Below are positions 35,411 through 47,702 of a DNA stretch of 64,000 bases, piece by piece. The notes beneath the pieces are model-generated. The model made no database searches and had not been told where the DNA came from. It was given only the letters and a program-made list of their open reading frames with translations. The stretch is from Plasmopara viticola (taxonomy: Eukaryota > Oomycota > Peronosporomycetes > Peronosporales > Peronosporaceae), in assembly GCA_001695595.3 (NCBI GenBank), contig MBPM02000001.1:1550001-1614000 (forward strand). The letters are read 5' to 3'. The translations under genes were made by a program, and so were the position numbers. Positions within the stretch are counted from its first letter, which is position 1. The number at the start of each line of letters is the position of its first letter.

Positions 35411-36821
35411 ACATTCTCTGGCGCGTAACAGGTATCTAACACAAAGATCTTTCCATACTTTGTCCAACATTTGTGAGCTTTTTTCTACCTCATATTGCCT
35501 TAAATTTATAATTGTTTTAATGGGAATAGATACAGCTCAACATTAAAAAGTATAGTGTGTCCTTTTTGTGAGAATGTTCGATGAAGGTGGTAAGTACTTA
35601 GATAGGTAGCTTAGTGAATTCTTGAGCAGCACAGACACTAAACAATTCAAAACTTTTACAGCACAATCCATTCTAGATTCTAGTTCAGCTTCGACGAGAA
35701 ATTTCTGATAACATTTTTTGTTCTTTCACGCTCAAAAGAAAGCCCTTGGAGCACTCTTCGCGCTAACACTGCGCTAGATCTATTGAACTGATCTCGGCAC
35801 CAATCTTGAGCGCTACTTTTACTCATGTAGGGGCGTGCAATTTGTTAATCTGATAGATTATGGTATCGTATGGTCAGCTCGGAACTTTATACGCCTACCA
35901 TACTCTATTCCGTCTGGGATAAACTGAGTTCACTGTTTTAGACAGGGCCACCAATTAAGCATGTCCCGTAAAAGTATTTGGTCGCGAATTGCAAAAAGGG
36001 AATAATACGTATAATAAGCAGAAGATAGTGCAAGACTTACCAAAAACTTCTACCGAAGTACGAATGCCAGTATGTATTTGTTGATGGACGCGGCTCACCA
36101 AAAGCTGAAGCGTAAATCTAAAATCCATAGCTGTGTGAGCGTCTTTTGTTAACTTTCTAATTGAGGTTGCTACTGACACTACCTTCTTATCCTGAGAAAG
36201 TACTATTTTTCATTTACAAGTTTTCCAAGAAAATTAGTCCAGCTTGACAATCATTCATTTGTCACCAAGTATTCACGGTGATGGATGCCGCAAATGATAT
36301 TTCTGTTTGCTGTACGAGTGTGTGCAACGCGCACGTCACTGTCATTTATGTTACAGACAAGGCAGGGAAGAAAGGGCCTCGTCCTGCACGTACAAGTAGC
36401 GATAGCTCACATGGTCGCGCTTGTGCGAATAGATTCTAAGCAACTATGCTTTTTTTGCTTATGATATGAATACATATACGCTTGGCGATGTTGGTTGCCA
36501 TCCATTTTTACTGTATATGAAGCGCTGCGATAGTGGTCAAGATGCGCGAGAACGTGCACGCGCTTTTCTCCGCTTAGAAACACATGAGTATTCTGGGGGA
36601 GAGTGTTTCCACATCGGTGCATTCGGTACCCAACAGCTGGACTTCATTATATTTGTTAAACCTCTGCAAAACACTAGAGAGTCGATCCAACTGGGTGCGA
36701 TGCCGTTTGTAACGACAATTGCAAACATCCATCTGTACAGGAAATTTAGGTGGAGCCGTCTTGGTTTATTGTTCAAAAACATCGGGACGTGGCATATCAC
36801 GTGTCGCCACTACAATTAATG
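35411..36821. other. Kinase upstream region, right arm
   Basis: Mirrors about 5,426-6,900. An intact target site for the left-arm element lies at about 35,600-35,625. A 117-codon open stretch (36,466-36,819) is not kept in the left arm, so I do not call it a gene. Confidence 0.5.
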
Positions 36822-37901
36822 GCCCTCGCTTCGAAAGGTCGCTATAGGCTTCATTCGAGTATACAAACGAGTCTTAATGGGCTACAGTGTGTGGATTTGG
36901 TCGAAAGGTTAGCTTCCGGTCAACTCTATATCGATAAACATACTCTCATGACGTCATTTACTCTTGAAGGCCAAAAGGCAAGTGCTGCTGCCTTGCATGA
37001 ATTGGACTTGCATCTCTCAGTCATAAACACTGACAACGTTGTCAAGATAAAACGTCATTTTCTACTAGAAGAGCGACTTCACGTATTGCACGAATACTGT
37101 GGTCGTGAAGACTTGCTTGAAATCGTGCAACAAGAAGTACGTCTTCAAACGGCAGGGGTGTCGCCGCAAGGCTTTGCTTTGACAACTCTTACTGACACTG
37201 GTAGACGTCGCATCTTTGCCTCCGTACTACGAGGTGTGCAAGCACTGCACTCTGTCGGAATCGCCCACATGGACTTGTCGTTGGAAAATATCTTTGTCAC
37301 GAATTCAGGCATTGTCAAAGTTGGAGACTTGGGTCACGCTCAACGATTTCAGCCGAATGAACCAAAAGTGCGGGTCTTTCAAGTCGCTAAAGAGGCCTAT
37401 GCTGCACCTGAGCTCTTAAGTCATGACGAGGTCGAAGATGCACGTTGTGCTGATGCATGGTCGCTCGGTGTCATCCTGTGGACTTTGTGTACAAAGCGAG
37501 CGTTGGTACACCGTGCATCGCTTGATAGTGACCAACTTTTTTGCCGAATGGTTGAGTGTGGCACTGCTACCGCTCTCCAAGAGTCTGGTTATTTATTGCA
37601 TATACCAGCACCATGCATTGATCTGCTTGCTGGTCTTCTCGATGTAAACCCGAAAACGAGATTTTCCGTGGCAACTGCGTTGCAACATCCGTGGTTAACG
37701 CAAGAGTCTGCGGTACCCAAGCAGCTCTCTCGACGAAAATCAATTGGCATTATTATCAAAAAGAAGGGTGAAGTTTTGATGAAAAAACACCAGCGCCAAT
37801 CTAAAAAAACGACATTTGTGCGCACAGGGTGTACTGAGATCGCTCTCGATACGACCCGAGTTACTCTTAAATCCCGCGATTTAGCTGCGAATATGATATA
37901 A
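36822..37901 (+). CDS. Serine/threonine protein kinase-like, right copy (359 aa)
   Basis: Paralogue of the kinase at 4,343-5,425. ATG 36,822 (MALASKGRYRLHSS) is chosen because it matches the start of the left copy; the frame is open 24 codons further up but unsupported. It keeps the catalytic loop HMDLSLEN, the DLG motif, APE and ADAWSLGVILW, again without an obvious glycine loop. Substitutions against the left copy are scattered (for example GRGDLL/GREDLL and HNESEDA/HDEVEDA) and the frame is fully open, so both copies appear maintained. The AK9-like gene starts about 100 bp downstream on the same strand. Confidence 0.88.
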   Translation, partial: ALASKGRYRLHSSIQTSLNGLQCVDLVERLASGQLYIDKHTLMTSFTLEGQKASAAALHELDLHLSVINTDNVVKIKRHFLLEERLHVLHEYCGREDLLEIVQQEVRLQTAGVSPQGFALTTLTDTGRRRIFASVLRGVQALHSVGIAHMDLSLENIFVTNSGIVKVGDLGHAQRFQPNEPKVRVFQVAKEAYAAPELLSHDEVEDARCADAWSLGVILWTLCTKRALVHRASLDSDQLFCRMVECGTATALQESGYLLHIPAPCIDLLAGLLDVNPKTRFSVATALQHPWLTQESAVPKQLSRRKSIGIIIKKKGEVLMKKHQRQSKKTTFVRTGCTEIALDTTRVTLKSRDLAANMI

Positions 37902-38004
37902 ATATAAACTTAATACACAGTCTTGAAACACCTTTACTCCTAATCGTCGCGCCGCTTGATCCGTTTTCCGTCAAGTATCTTAAAAGTCAAGTCTGTGAGC
38001 CACA

Positions 38005-41000
38005 ATGCGTAGGCATTATCTCTTTGCCGAGAATGGAAAGGAGCACAGTTTTGGCGAGAATGGGGACAATCTTCTTCAACTATGGCACAAACGACGAAAT
38101 GACATGCTGATGGGGGACGACTCGGTCCATGAAGGCGAAGCAAATGCGTCGGTACGACGCGAATTGATGCAACTGTGGGATTTGGCCAAACCGATAGATT
38201 GCAGTGCATTGAGTCGCGAAAATTACATTAATTTTTTTGCTAGAGTTGCCAAAGCCCTCATCTTTTCATTGAATTCCGATGCAATTGCAATCGCAGTAGC
38301 ACAACGAGACTGGGAATATGATTTAGAAGACAGTAGTACTGAATTCGTGACAACGTCTTCACTTCTCGACAACCGACGATTAATGCCTGACCAATTTCGT
38401 GAGGCTGTTTTGCAACTCGCAGAGATCATTCTACCTGTGGAAAGTAGCGTCGGGGTTTTTGCAACTTTTTTCAAAGCGTTGCGCAATTCCATCGCAGAGC
38501 TTGTCTTGCCTTCATTCAATACTGGACTGGAGCTAGATGAAAACAACTCAAGTGAACCATTTGAACGATTTACGTTAAGACCTTTTAATCAAATTACAAA
38601 AATTGCTATTACAGCTTTCTTGCAAAAGTCACCACCGTTGATCGATGCGATACACAAGGTGCAAGGGGTGCCACCTCCGGACCTGCGGGCAATGTCACTC
38701 AAGCAGCTACTTGTTTGCTATAATCCACGGAAATTTTCGCTCTCTCGTGCTTTCAGTTGCATCGAAGCTACTACAGATACTGAGAAGAGAACCGTCAGCG
38801 CTAGTGTAGCAAATTCTGCCAAAGTGAGCGTATCAGGTCACCATGTAGATGACATGGAGGCCGCACAGCGAGTGCATTTAGAACTTGTAGGGCAGATTGG
38901 TGTCGGGGCAACTCCTGTTCGAAATCGTAAACTATATCGTCAAATTGATACGCACTCGAACTTTGAAGATGCAGTCACCATTGCTCTTACTCACTTTCCA
39001 GCTCTAAACGTTTCAGTTGTTGGGCCACCTGGATGTGGCAAAACTCGACTGGCTCGTATACTTGCACGAATACTTAGATTAAGATATTTATCACTTGATG
39101 AAGCGCTTCAGCGTGCTTTTGATCGGAAACTTCGACTCCGTCAGCGAGGCGATGTTGTTTCTACACATGCAGAAGGAGGAGACGCAAATGTAACAACTAA
39201 TGAACATGTCGACAATGGGGATGACGAAATGGATCGAGTTTTTCGAGATGAAGACTTTGATGCTCTCTGTGCAGGACAAGCAGTAGCTCGAAACACGGCA
39301 CTTGCGCTATTGCGGATCGAAGCTGTGCGCTCTATTCTTGGTACGTGGTTGCATCACAATATCATGGTAAATGATATTTAAATGAGCTTGTGAGATGCCT
39401 TTTTGTAGCTGGCGTTGGGGTGATACTGGACGATGTGTACCCAAGCGAGCTAGCAGCTCGAAACGACAACGATTCCACTGTCACAGTAGATCATTTAGTA
39501 GCTCTCACCGCTCTACCAAGTGAAGTAGAGTGTCAGCTCAAAGTCTCGGAGATAGCACCTGTATCGGGTTGTTTATACTCAGCTCGCGAGCTTGGAATAC
39601 TAAAAGCGACAAGTCTTGACGAGCTGGCTAGTCAAGGCTTTGCAGATTCTCTCTTGTTACCAAGGGATCCAAAGATACGAGCTCAAGAGGGAGTTGAGTC
39701 AAGTGAAGTCGTACAAGCTAATGTAGACACTAATAACGAAGAAAATTTGGAGGCAAACGACCGAACAATTGAAGGCAGCAGTCTCGTTTCACTAAAGGAT
39801 ATTGGACTATCTATCAAGTCAAAGTCTGTAGAGCGCAACGAGATCGCTCCACCAATTGAGCCCACGTTACCGATTGGCTCTTTGAGTATGGCAAAAGTTG
39901 GTCAGGGATATCGCGAGTACCTGAAACGTATCCAACGCGAACTCTTACAACGTCAAGTAGAATACAAAACTAGTGTCGAGTCGACTTATCACTTAGTAGT
40001 GATCTTGGCCAACCAGTCTTTTAGCGCAATTCGAGATCATTGCATACAGGCGATTATGGGGGTAAGTGGCTATCTTTTGTCTCAAGTTTCATTAATTTAT
40101 CTTTAACTTCATTTTCAGTCTTCGCTTGGTTTGTCGCGATTCAGTGTGTCACGTGAAGCTTGTGTGGTAAATCTTCCTAAAGATTTAAAAGGTGTTGGTC
40201 GCAGTGAACAAGTCAAGTGGCTTCTTTACGGAGACTGGAATCCACTTTTTAGCGCGGAAGCTCCCGAGTCTTTTGCACGACTGCCTCGACGTGATCCTCA
40301 CCGTCGACTGTTATCAAAATGGCGTGACTTTTGCCCTGTGTTATCGACTACAGTTAAGACACTATCTCTTGGCGATCCTGAGTTTGCTGCATGTTACTCT
40401 GGTCGTGTCTATCTTTTGTCGTCACAAGACGCACGGCGTAGTTTCTGTGCACACCCACAGCATTATTTGCGTCAGGATATTCCATTTCCATCCACCTATC
40501 GCAACATCTGGTTCATCACACCAGGAGCAGATGTGACTTTGACACCATCGTATATCGAGACACTTGAAAAGGGACTTCATGTGCAAACAGTGTCTCCTCT
40601 AAAACTGCTCGAGTTTTCATCGCCCGCTTCCTTAAATGCTCTTCTTACGAGTGGCGAGATTGTCTCTTCGGTTGAAGCTGCGGCGGTGGCCGCAGAAGCA
40701 GCCAAAGCGTTGGTGGCCACATCAAATTCATCATCACGGTGGATGCTCACAGATCTGCCCTTAACTCGTGCTGTTGCTACTGCCTTACTTGAACACGGCG
40801 TGACGCCCGACATTATTTTGTTGCTTGACAAGGACATGGCTGCAGCTCAAGAAGAAAGTGAATACAAAACTGCTGAAGCTAACGGAGCCTTGGTATTGCT
40901 ACGTCGTCGCCAATACGAAACTGACGTGGCGTCTGCCGATGAAGTCTCGCAAGCTTTTGATTGTGAGCCCCGAGTAATCACGTGCCCTTTATTTTGTCAA

Positions 41001-44000
41001 CCGAGTGATACGTTGGCAGCTATTAATCGTGCGCTTAACCCACTCGCACCACGCTTGGACAGAGTGGAAGAGGGCGAAATGCCACAACTCGTTGACAGGT
41101 ACGATCCGGCCATGATATTTGCATCGCCAGTCCCAGAAAAACCTGAAGAGCGTACAACTGAATCAATACATATGACGGATGTTGAAATGGAGTCTAAGGC
41201 TCAAGCTGAAATGAGGCACAGGGCACTGGAGTCTCAGGGAGTGTGTGGGCGATTCTGTCCTGTGTCTTGGCGTACACGGGGTCTATTGATACCTGGGTTG
41301 CCATCGACTGTTTGTTCCTTTCGACAGAAGTTCTTCGCGTTTGCGAGCGACTCCGAGCGCCGTGTTTTTGAGCGAAACCCGGTAGCCTTCGTTTCCGATG
41401 AACCTTGTCCAACTACAAACTTTGTGCCATGCGTACTGTTGCTTGGCGTCCGAGGCTCTGAAATTGAACAAATTGCTGCAGCTTTAGCTTCCTTGCGTGT
41501 AGAGCAGAGGCATTCCGGTGTAGACTACGTGAAAGTGGACATGACCGTAGTTGCAAACAATGCCACACGCAACCAACAGCTCGAAGAGCTCAAACCTGAA
41601 GAAGCACGACAAACGCCCGAAGAAGTTTATGTTCGATCCCTTCAACATGAGCTTCAACGCCAAGAGTCAACGCAGAAAAAGGCTATCGTTCAAGTGATCG
41701 CCGGAATAGGGTTCGACGATTCACGCATTCCAAGCGAAGCGATTTTGGAAGCTTGCTTCAAGAACGACTTCTTTCCAGCACTGGTTGTTCCTTTGACAGC
41801 GTCAGAAGACGGGGTTGTAAGCCGTTTGCTTACTCGATGGGCTGCTGATTTACAGGTGCGTCGTCCAAAACTTGCTCTTACACGAAAAAAAGAAACAGAT
41901 GTTGGTGCTGAAGACGAAGCTGACGATGAACAGCTTACAGATATAGATGTCGCAAAAGAGGAAGAAAGTTCTCGTCTACACGAACAATTTACCGATGACC
42001 AGACAGCTTTAGATGAAGCAATCACTAGAATTCGAGCCCGAAGTATCAAAATATGCGATCCGGTGGACGCGATCAGGTCAACGAGACAAGTGGTGAAGCA
42101 CGTAAAAGGGATTGTCGACGAGTTTATGGCAGGCCGAGAGGCGCTGTTTGAGCGCTGTCAAGTTCTTAATATGACGGGAGACGAGACGCTCCAGCTATTA
42201 GCGTCAGGAGAAGTCCTTGTTGGTAAACACGGTTTTGTCTGCCCTGTCACTGGTCGTGCACCTTCGGTTTTCCATTCGTCGACGAAAGTGGAAGCGGTAG
42301 TTTACCGAGACCAGCTCTACTTTCCACAATCGCGTGAAGCGCTTCAAGCTTTTCTCGCGTGTCCATTCAAATACGTTAACAAAGCGAATCAGACACCAAC
42401 CCATCAGTCGACTTGTTGTGTGGTTGGTGCTCCTTTTTCAGGCACGACACAAGTGGCACAGGAACTTGCGAGGACCCTCGGACTAATCTATGTATCCCCC
42501 TCGTGTGCAATTGATTGGGTACTCCAGTGTCAAGGCGGTTCCACTTTGCGGTCCCGATTACTTGAGATTAAAGAGCAGCATTGCGATCCTCTTACGAAGC
42601 CTGCTATCGTTCATGAAGCCATATGCGCTCGTTTGCATTCTTCTGAGTGTCAGACACGTGGTTGGGTCCTTGACGGGTACTTGGTACAGGCTCACGAGCT
42701 GCAACGCTCTTTCCCAAATTCCAATGAGGTCAACGCCACTGTGCAAAGAATTCAACCAGACATGCTCTTCGTCTTAGAACGCTCCTTTGCTAATGTGTGG
42801 CAAGAGCACCAGACAAATGTAAACCAAAGCGTTCTTCGATTGGCATTCGCCAAATGGCACACGTTTCGTTTGGAACTGATCGATATCTGGACCCGTCGCT
42901 ATACTGGTTTTCACGTGCGGCAACTGGACACTACTAACACCTCGCTCTGGCACGTCGTTGCGCAGGCCCAAGCTCTCCTCAATGAGCAGCGAATGTTGGC
43001 ATCGGACCACGCAAAGGCATTGGCTTGCAATCAAGCTGCTCGCTCCGTCGGTGTGGTGCGCACACATCAAGAGCTTCAAGCCCGTCAGCACTCATTTTAT
43101 CAAACATTCTGTCCTGTGGAGCTTCGCATCGGACGATATGCTAACTCGTGCCAATCTAATCGTCGTCTGTGTGTAGACTTTCAAAGTTTGACCTTTTGGC
43201 TTGGAAGCACACAGAATCTTGAGCAGTTTGTCGCGAGTCCGGAATCCTTTCTAGCTTACTCGCCAAACCAAACACTTAATATGCAAGAAGATAAGTCATG
43301 GCCGACGCAGAAAGAAGTGGAGAGGGAGGCACAGCTACTCGTAGCCAAAACTCCGACCAGTGCTTCGTACGTGAGCCTACTCACCGTACCAGACTGCAAC
43401 ATTCCAGAGATGAAAGGCTATTGCCCGGTCACATTTGCATCGAGTTTGGGCACTCGAGATTGGTCTGCACTTTGCCTCGGTAGCGTTTTTTTCCGCGCTT
43501 CGTATTGCTCCAAAGTTTATTACTTTGTCTCTGAAGAAGCACGACGTCAATTCTGTGCCGAACCTTTGAAGTATATATCGCAGAGTTTACCAGTCAAGTT
43601 ACCCCCACAGGTTACACTGGCCAAAAGCTATCCAGGTCAACAAGAACAGCAGTTTGGCGCCGCGTTAAATGAAGTGCTGCTTGCAGTAGGAAACGAACGT
43701 CCCAAATTTCCGCAAATTTCGACACGTGCTTCGGCTTGTGTCTATCTTGCACTTTCGCTTAAGGCGATGCAGCGACGCAACCAACTCAAAATAACACCTG
43801 ACGTGCACGCATTGCCGAATGAAGAGGAGTATAATGAGGAGTACCACGAAAGACAAACACGACGAGCTAAACAGAATGAAGAGGAGGCTTTGAAAACGCG
43901 GGACGCTTTTGTAAGCGATTGCCGCCTTGGAATAAAACTTAAGGCCACGTCTACGCTAACACATCCATCTTGTGGCTCGGGCGCTATGGGTGCACGCAAC

Positions 44001-44207
44001 ATGCGTGCTGCACAAATTGCACGAAACGACAAGAAATCAAAAGATTTTCTTGATTGCGAAGACGTTGAGCTGCTTTGTCAGCGATTCGACGCTATTGTCA
44101 ATGGCAGCGCTGGTAACGATAAAGCACTGTTGGTAGACCCACACATAGTCCGAATGCACGCGAGAGCAGCATTTCTCGAGTACACCAAAAAAATTACAAT
44201 TAAGTAG
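38005..44207 (+). CDS. AK9: AK9-like multidomain adenylate kinase (about 2,025 aa, three exons)
   Basis: Adenylate kinase 9 relatives interconvert adenine nucleotides and are found in motile cilia. Exons are 38,005-39,340, 39,409-40,061 and 40,119-44,207; introns of 68 and 57 bp have GT-AG ends, and phases 1 and 0 keep the frame. A nucleotide-binding P-loop GPPGCGKT sits at about residue 340. A second, degenerate one (GAPFSGTT, Lys replaced by Thr) is at about 1,433. Five modules beginning (F/Y)xCPV or CPV and ending in a 'F..xP..Y/F' pattern occur near residues 735, 1,042, 1,371, 1,660 and 1,765, for example YCPVTFASSLGTRDWSA. The length is close to human AK9 (about 1,900). The start is uncertain: the left-arm relic implies a different N-terminal frame, and internal ATGs at 38,104 and 38,110 are alternatives. 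Confidence 0.82.
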
Positions 44208-45967
44208 AATTACGGAGCTCAACTGATTAAACCCTATCAAAATACCCCTTACTTTATTAGAAACTGGAGCTATTAATGCTTTAGCAGCAGGGACTGCACA
44301 GTTTACCAATTTGTCTCAAGTCTGCCAGGTGACAAATTGATGAGATCTATATCTCGAGCGAAGTATACAACACACCGCACGCAATCGACAGGTAAAGGAG
44401 GTCGTTCATGAATCTCCACGCAAAGTTGGGCTTGATCGTCAATTAAAACACACTTAATGCCGCCGCCACAATCATGGCCATGCTTGTCATCCGTCAGATG
44501 GCTGAATACGCTAGTTTCAGGATACAGTGTGTCTCGCGAGAACACTACTTTACCATTAATCACAGTAGTGACCACAACGCTGTCTTGGTACCGGAAACAA
44601 TAGTTTGTCGAGATAAACTTGAGGAGAATTTTCGAAGCACTTTATGTCTGCAGCTACAACCAAGTTATTGAGCCGAGGTGCACGCAACCGTCTTTGCTGG
44701 AAGCCTTTGACGCTGAGTCTTTGAAAATACTACAAGACCTTTACCAATGGAGCACTCACTGCGCTTCTCTGCAGCAACGACATGGCACTAGAGTTGTGTA
44801 GAGATTACAGTAGTCGGCGGTTAGCTACCCCAAGTTGTGCGTGCGTACCTGTCTTATCAATCACGACTGCATTTACTTCGCTAAACTCTTCGATTGCGCG
44901 ACTTCGATGCCTTTTAAAAGCATCGAAGTCGCGCAATCGAAGAGAAAATTTTAATTTGTCGACATAACAAGACAAATGGCACCAGGGCAACAGATGTCTA
45001 GGAATAGCACAGGCGTCGCGCATGTCGATTCCACCGCATCTTTAACACTTGATTACTGACAGCAACAGCGAGCAGCTTCTTACCAAGAGTTTGGTAGAGC
45101 ATCGCACACTTTTCTCACCAGCACGAACCGATGACACTGAAATTGCACACCCAAGCCATGTAAGAATAGCCATGTAAGAATCGACTGACAAGTCGTCGAG
45201 CATTCGTAAAGTCAGAATTTTATTCAAAGTTGTATTCGACCGGCAACAATTTGCCATGTGCTCGCAAATCTTTTATTACAACGGGAATTTCTTAAGAAAA
45301 TACAATCAAAATAACACAACAGCCGTGTCTGTCCACCCTGCCGTTTGGCACTCTCGAACAACATCCAAATGGGAAAAGTGCTCTTTTTCCACACACGCAC
45401 TGTCGTTGGCAACTTTAACCGCTGCCATTTCGTAAAGTAGCGACTTGAGACACTCACTTCCTCAACTTTCACTCCGTGCTCTTTCTCGTACGCATCAGAG
45501 TCATTAAAAGTATCTTGCTAATTTCATGACTTACAATAAGCTTTGCCACATAAATCGTTAAAGAATTTTTTTTGAGTGTCCAACCTCCGCTTTTGTATTC
45601 GTCGTGCCAACTTCGATTGCAATCCACATTACTTTTTAGAAAAGCCGCAGTCACCTGCATTCCAGTCCACTTTCAGCTATTTTATTCTCCTTCATCGTGC
45701 AAGCAAAACCATCGTCAGTGTCTTTGCCCTCATTTCTTCCTCGCTGCTGCTAGAGCAAAGTCACGATTGGTATTATGCCGCCGCACGTAAGATCCAGGTT
45801 GCACGAATACTTGGTGTCAATGAAGCAGTCCCTTGTAAGACAGCTTCACGCTCAACATAGCAAAGTCTAAGTTGTGCCGGCAAAAGACTGCTACAATATA
45901 AGCCTAATCGGACCGGTCCGCAGTCCATCATTCGTGTGGACTACACAATCATCTGTGGTTGGCTGTG
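44208..45967. other. Region between AK9-like gene and RPL6, with coding relics
   Basis: Mirrors 2,325-3,641 of the left arm. A 90-codon minus-strand stretch (44,303-44,575; VFSRDTLYPETSVFSHLTDD) looks protein-like but is unassigned. Other open stretches are not conserved between arms. It contains the hairpin at 44,886. Confidence 0.45.
44886..44944. repeat. Perfect 25-bp inverted repeat (hairpin)
   Basis: Arms 44,886-44,910 and 44,920-44,944 are exact reverse complements separated by CTTTTAAAA. The left arm has only one of the two halves (3,243-3,270), so the second half was added in the right arm as an inverted copy. Confidence 0.95.
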
Positions 45968-45984
45968 GCTCATTCTATCATCTG
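45968..45984 (+). promoter_or_regulatory. Oomycete-type initiator upstream of RPL6 (right)
   Basis: GCTCATTCTATCATCTG lies about 30-47 bp before the RPL6 ATG and resembles the oomycete Inr. The left copy has the same element with one small difference. Confidence 0.5.
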
Positions 45985-46014
45985 GTCGCTCCTTTCATAG
46001 GTATATTCATCACC

Positions 46015-47305
46015 ATGGCCGTGTCTAAGACTGCGAACGTTGTTCTTGCTCGCGGCATTAATGCCATTTCGCGCAACAGCCTTTCAAAGAAAAATGGTCG
46101 TGGCAGGATGGTCAAGAAGGGTGGCGAAAAAAAGGTTGTCGCAACGAAGAAAGCGTCAACCAAGAAGTGGTACCCGGCCGATTACATTCCAAAGCCACTA
46201 AAGTCGGCAAAGACAAAGCGTAATTGTGTCAAGACTGCCAAGCTGCGCAAGTCCATCACTCCCGGCACGATCCTCATCCTATTGTCGGGTCGCTTCCGTG
46301 GCAAGCGTGTTGTCTTTCTTAAGCAACTGCCCTCGGGTTTGTTGCTCGTTACCGGTAAGATACAGCAGAAAGACGACAAGTATGACTAAAGATTTGCATT
46401 CCAATGATGAAACTTGACAAATCGAGAGGTATGCTGACGTCCTTGTCCATCCACTGGCGCTTTCACGTCTCGTAGCTCGTGACTGTTGCGGCCTTTGCCA
46501 CCTCTCGAGGAGGTCTTGGTTGGAAATAGTCTGCGTCTATTGAGCTTGGATAGTAATAGTGGATGGATAAGGATGAATTCGTACCAAAGATTCACTAGAT
46601 TATGAGACCTGAGGAATGTCAGCTCTATGACTGCGACTGACAAGTTGACTCTGTGAAAAGCAGCAAAGCTAATGTTATGTGATTATTGATTTTTTTAGGT
46701 CCGTACAAGGTCAACGGCGTGCCAATTCGTCGAGTGAACCAGTCGTACGTGATCGCTACGTCGACCAAAGTGAACATTGAGGGACTGGTGCTTCCAGCTA
46801 TCGATGACGTCTACTTTGCCAAGGAGAAGGCTGCTAAGAAGAGCAAAGAGGAACAATTCTTTGCCCAGTCAAGCACGGTAAGTCTTTGGTGCTTTTTTTT
46901 ATTCCCTTGTGAGCATCCCCTTTCTGTTCATGATGATCACATCAATCGTTGCATCTTCATCTTCCGGTGAATGGTACACTAAGATTGTGAGCTCTCTCAT
47001 GTCCTTTTATTCTTGAGCCCGGGGGATCGGACAGAAAATTTCTGTTGCGGGACGATTCTTCCTGTCACATCATTTGAGCGCTTGGGATCGCTTGCTTCGG
47101 CATCTAAGCTCCTATAAGACACTAACCAAGTTGCTGCTATATTTCGTCCCAGGCTCCTGTCATTCTGGAACAGCGTAAGAAGGACCAGAAGGCCGTGGAT
47201 TCGGCCCTGCTAAAAAAGCTGGATGCTGAGCCGTTTCTTAAAGCCTACTTGAATGCTAAATTCTCGCTGACCAAGAATGACCGCGTTCACGCCTTAAAGT
47301 TTTAA
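46015..47305 (+). CDS. RPL6: 60S ribosomal protein L6, right copy, three exons
   Basis: Large-subunit ribosomal protein. Exons are 46,015-46,354, 46,699-46,877 and 47,153-47,305, with introns of 344 and 275 bp, GT-AG, phases 1 and 0; 223 residues. The L6e core includes [15 protein letters not shown] and GLLLVTG, followed by [20 protein letters not shown] 46,015 follows the initiator and matches family starts; the open frame upstream is noncoding by comparison. It is almost identical to the left copy (two residue differences), despite many differences in introns and flanks, so both are probably expressed and constrained. Confidence 0.96.
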
Positions 47306-47702
47306 AGTCGTGCTTTTGCAAGGTTAAAACAAGATGTGGAATGGCTTTAGGATGATAAAAACAATATACCTGTTCAAGTAAATGAATAGAGTTCTCTCTC
47401 CTTATACTTTATTTCGCAGGCAACTTTTGCAATCGTACCCTTTCGTATCAGAAGCTGAAATTTTATATGTAAATCAGGCCGCAACGCGTCGATCTGCAGC
47501 AATCATATTATGCGCAATGGTAGTTTTAACAATACATCTCGGAAATAAACAGTCGATACCATTGTACACACTGAAATTAGAAAAGAGTCGTGATGGCCCA
47601 GCATGCATTAACCTGACTCAGAAATAAAAACGAAGAAGCACAAGTCTACGTTGTTCAAACGGATACCTTCTTCACGTTGCAAAATGTCTGGCAATATAGC
47701 TA
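47306..47702. other. Intergenic, tail-to-tail between RPL6 and Obg
   Basis: About 400 bases; no conserved open frame with the left arm (608-994). Confidence 0.6.

Noticed and set aside
36466..36819. A 117-codon open frame upstream of the right-arm kinase
   Set aside because: Its left-arm counterpart is not open in the same frame and the kinase start overlaps its end, so it looks like chance.
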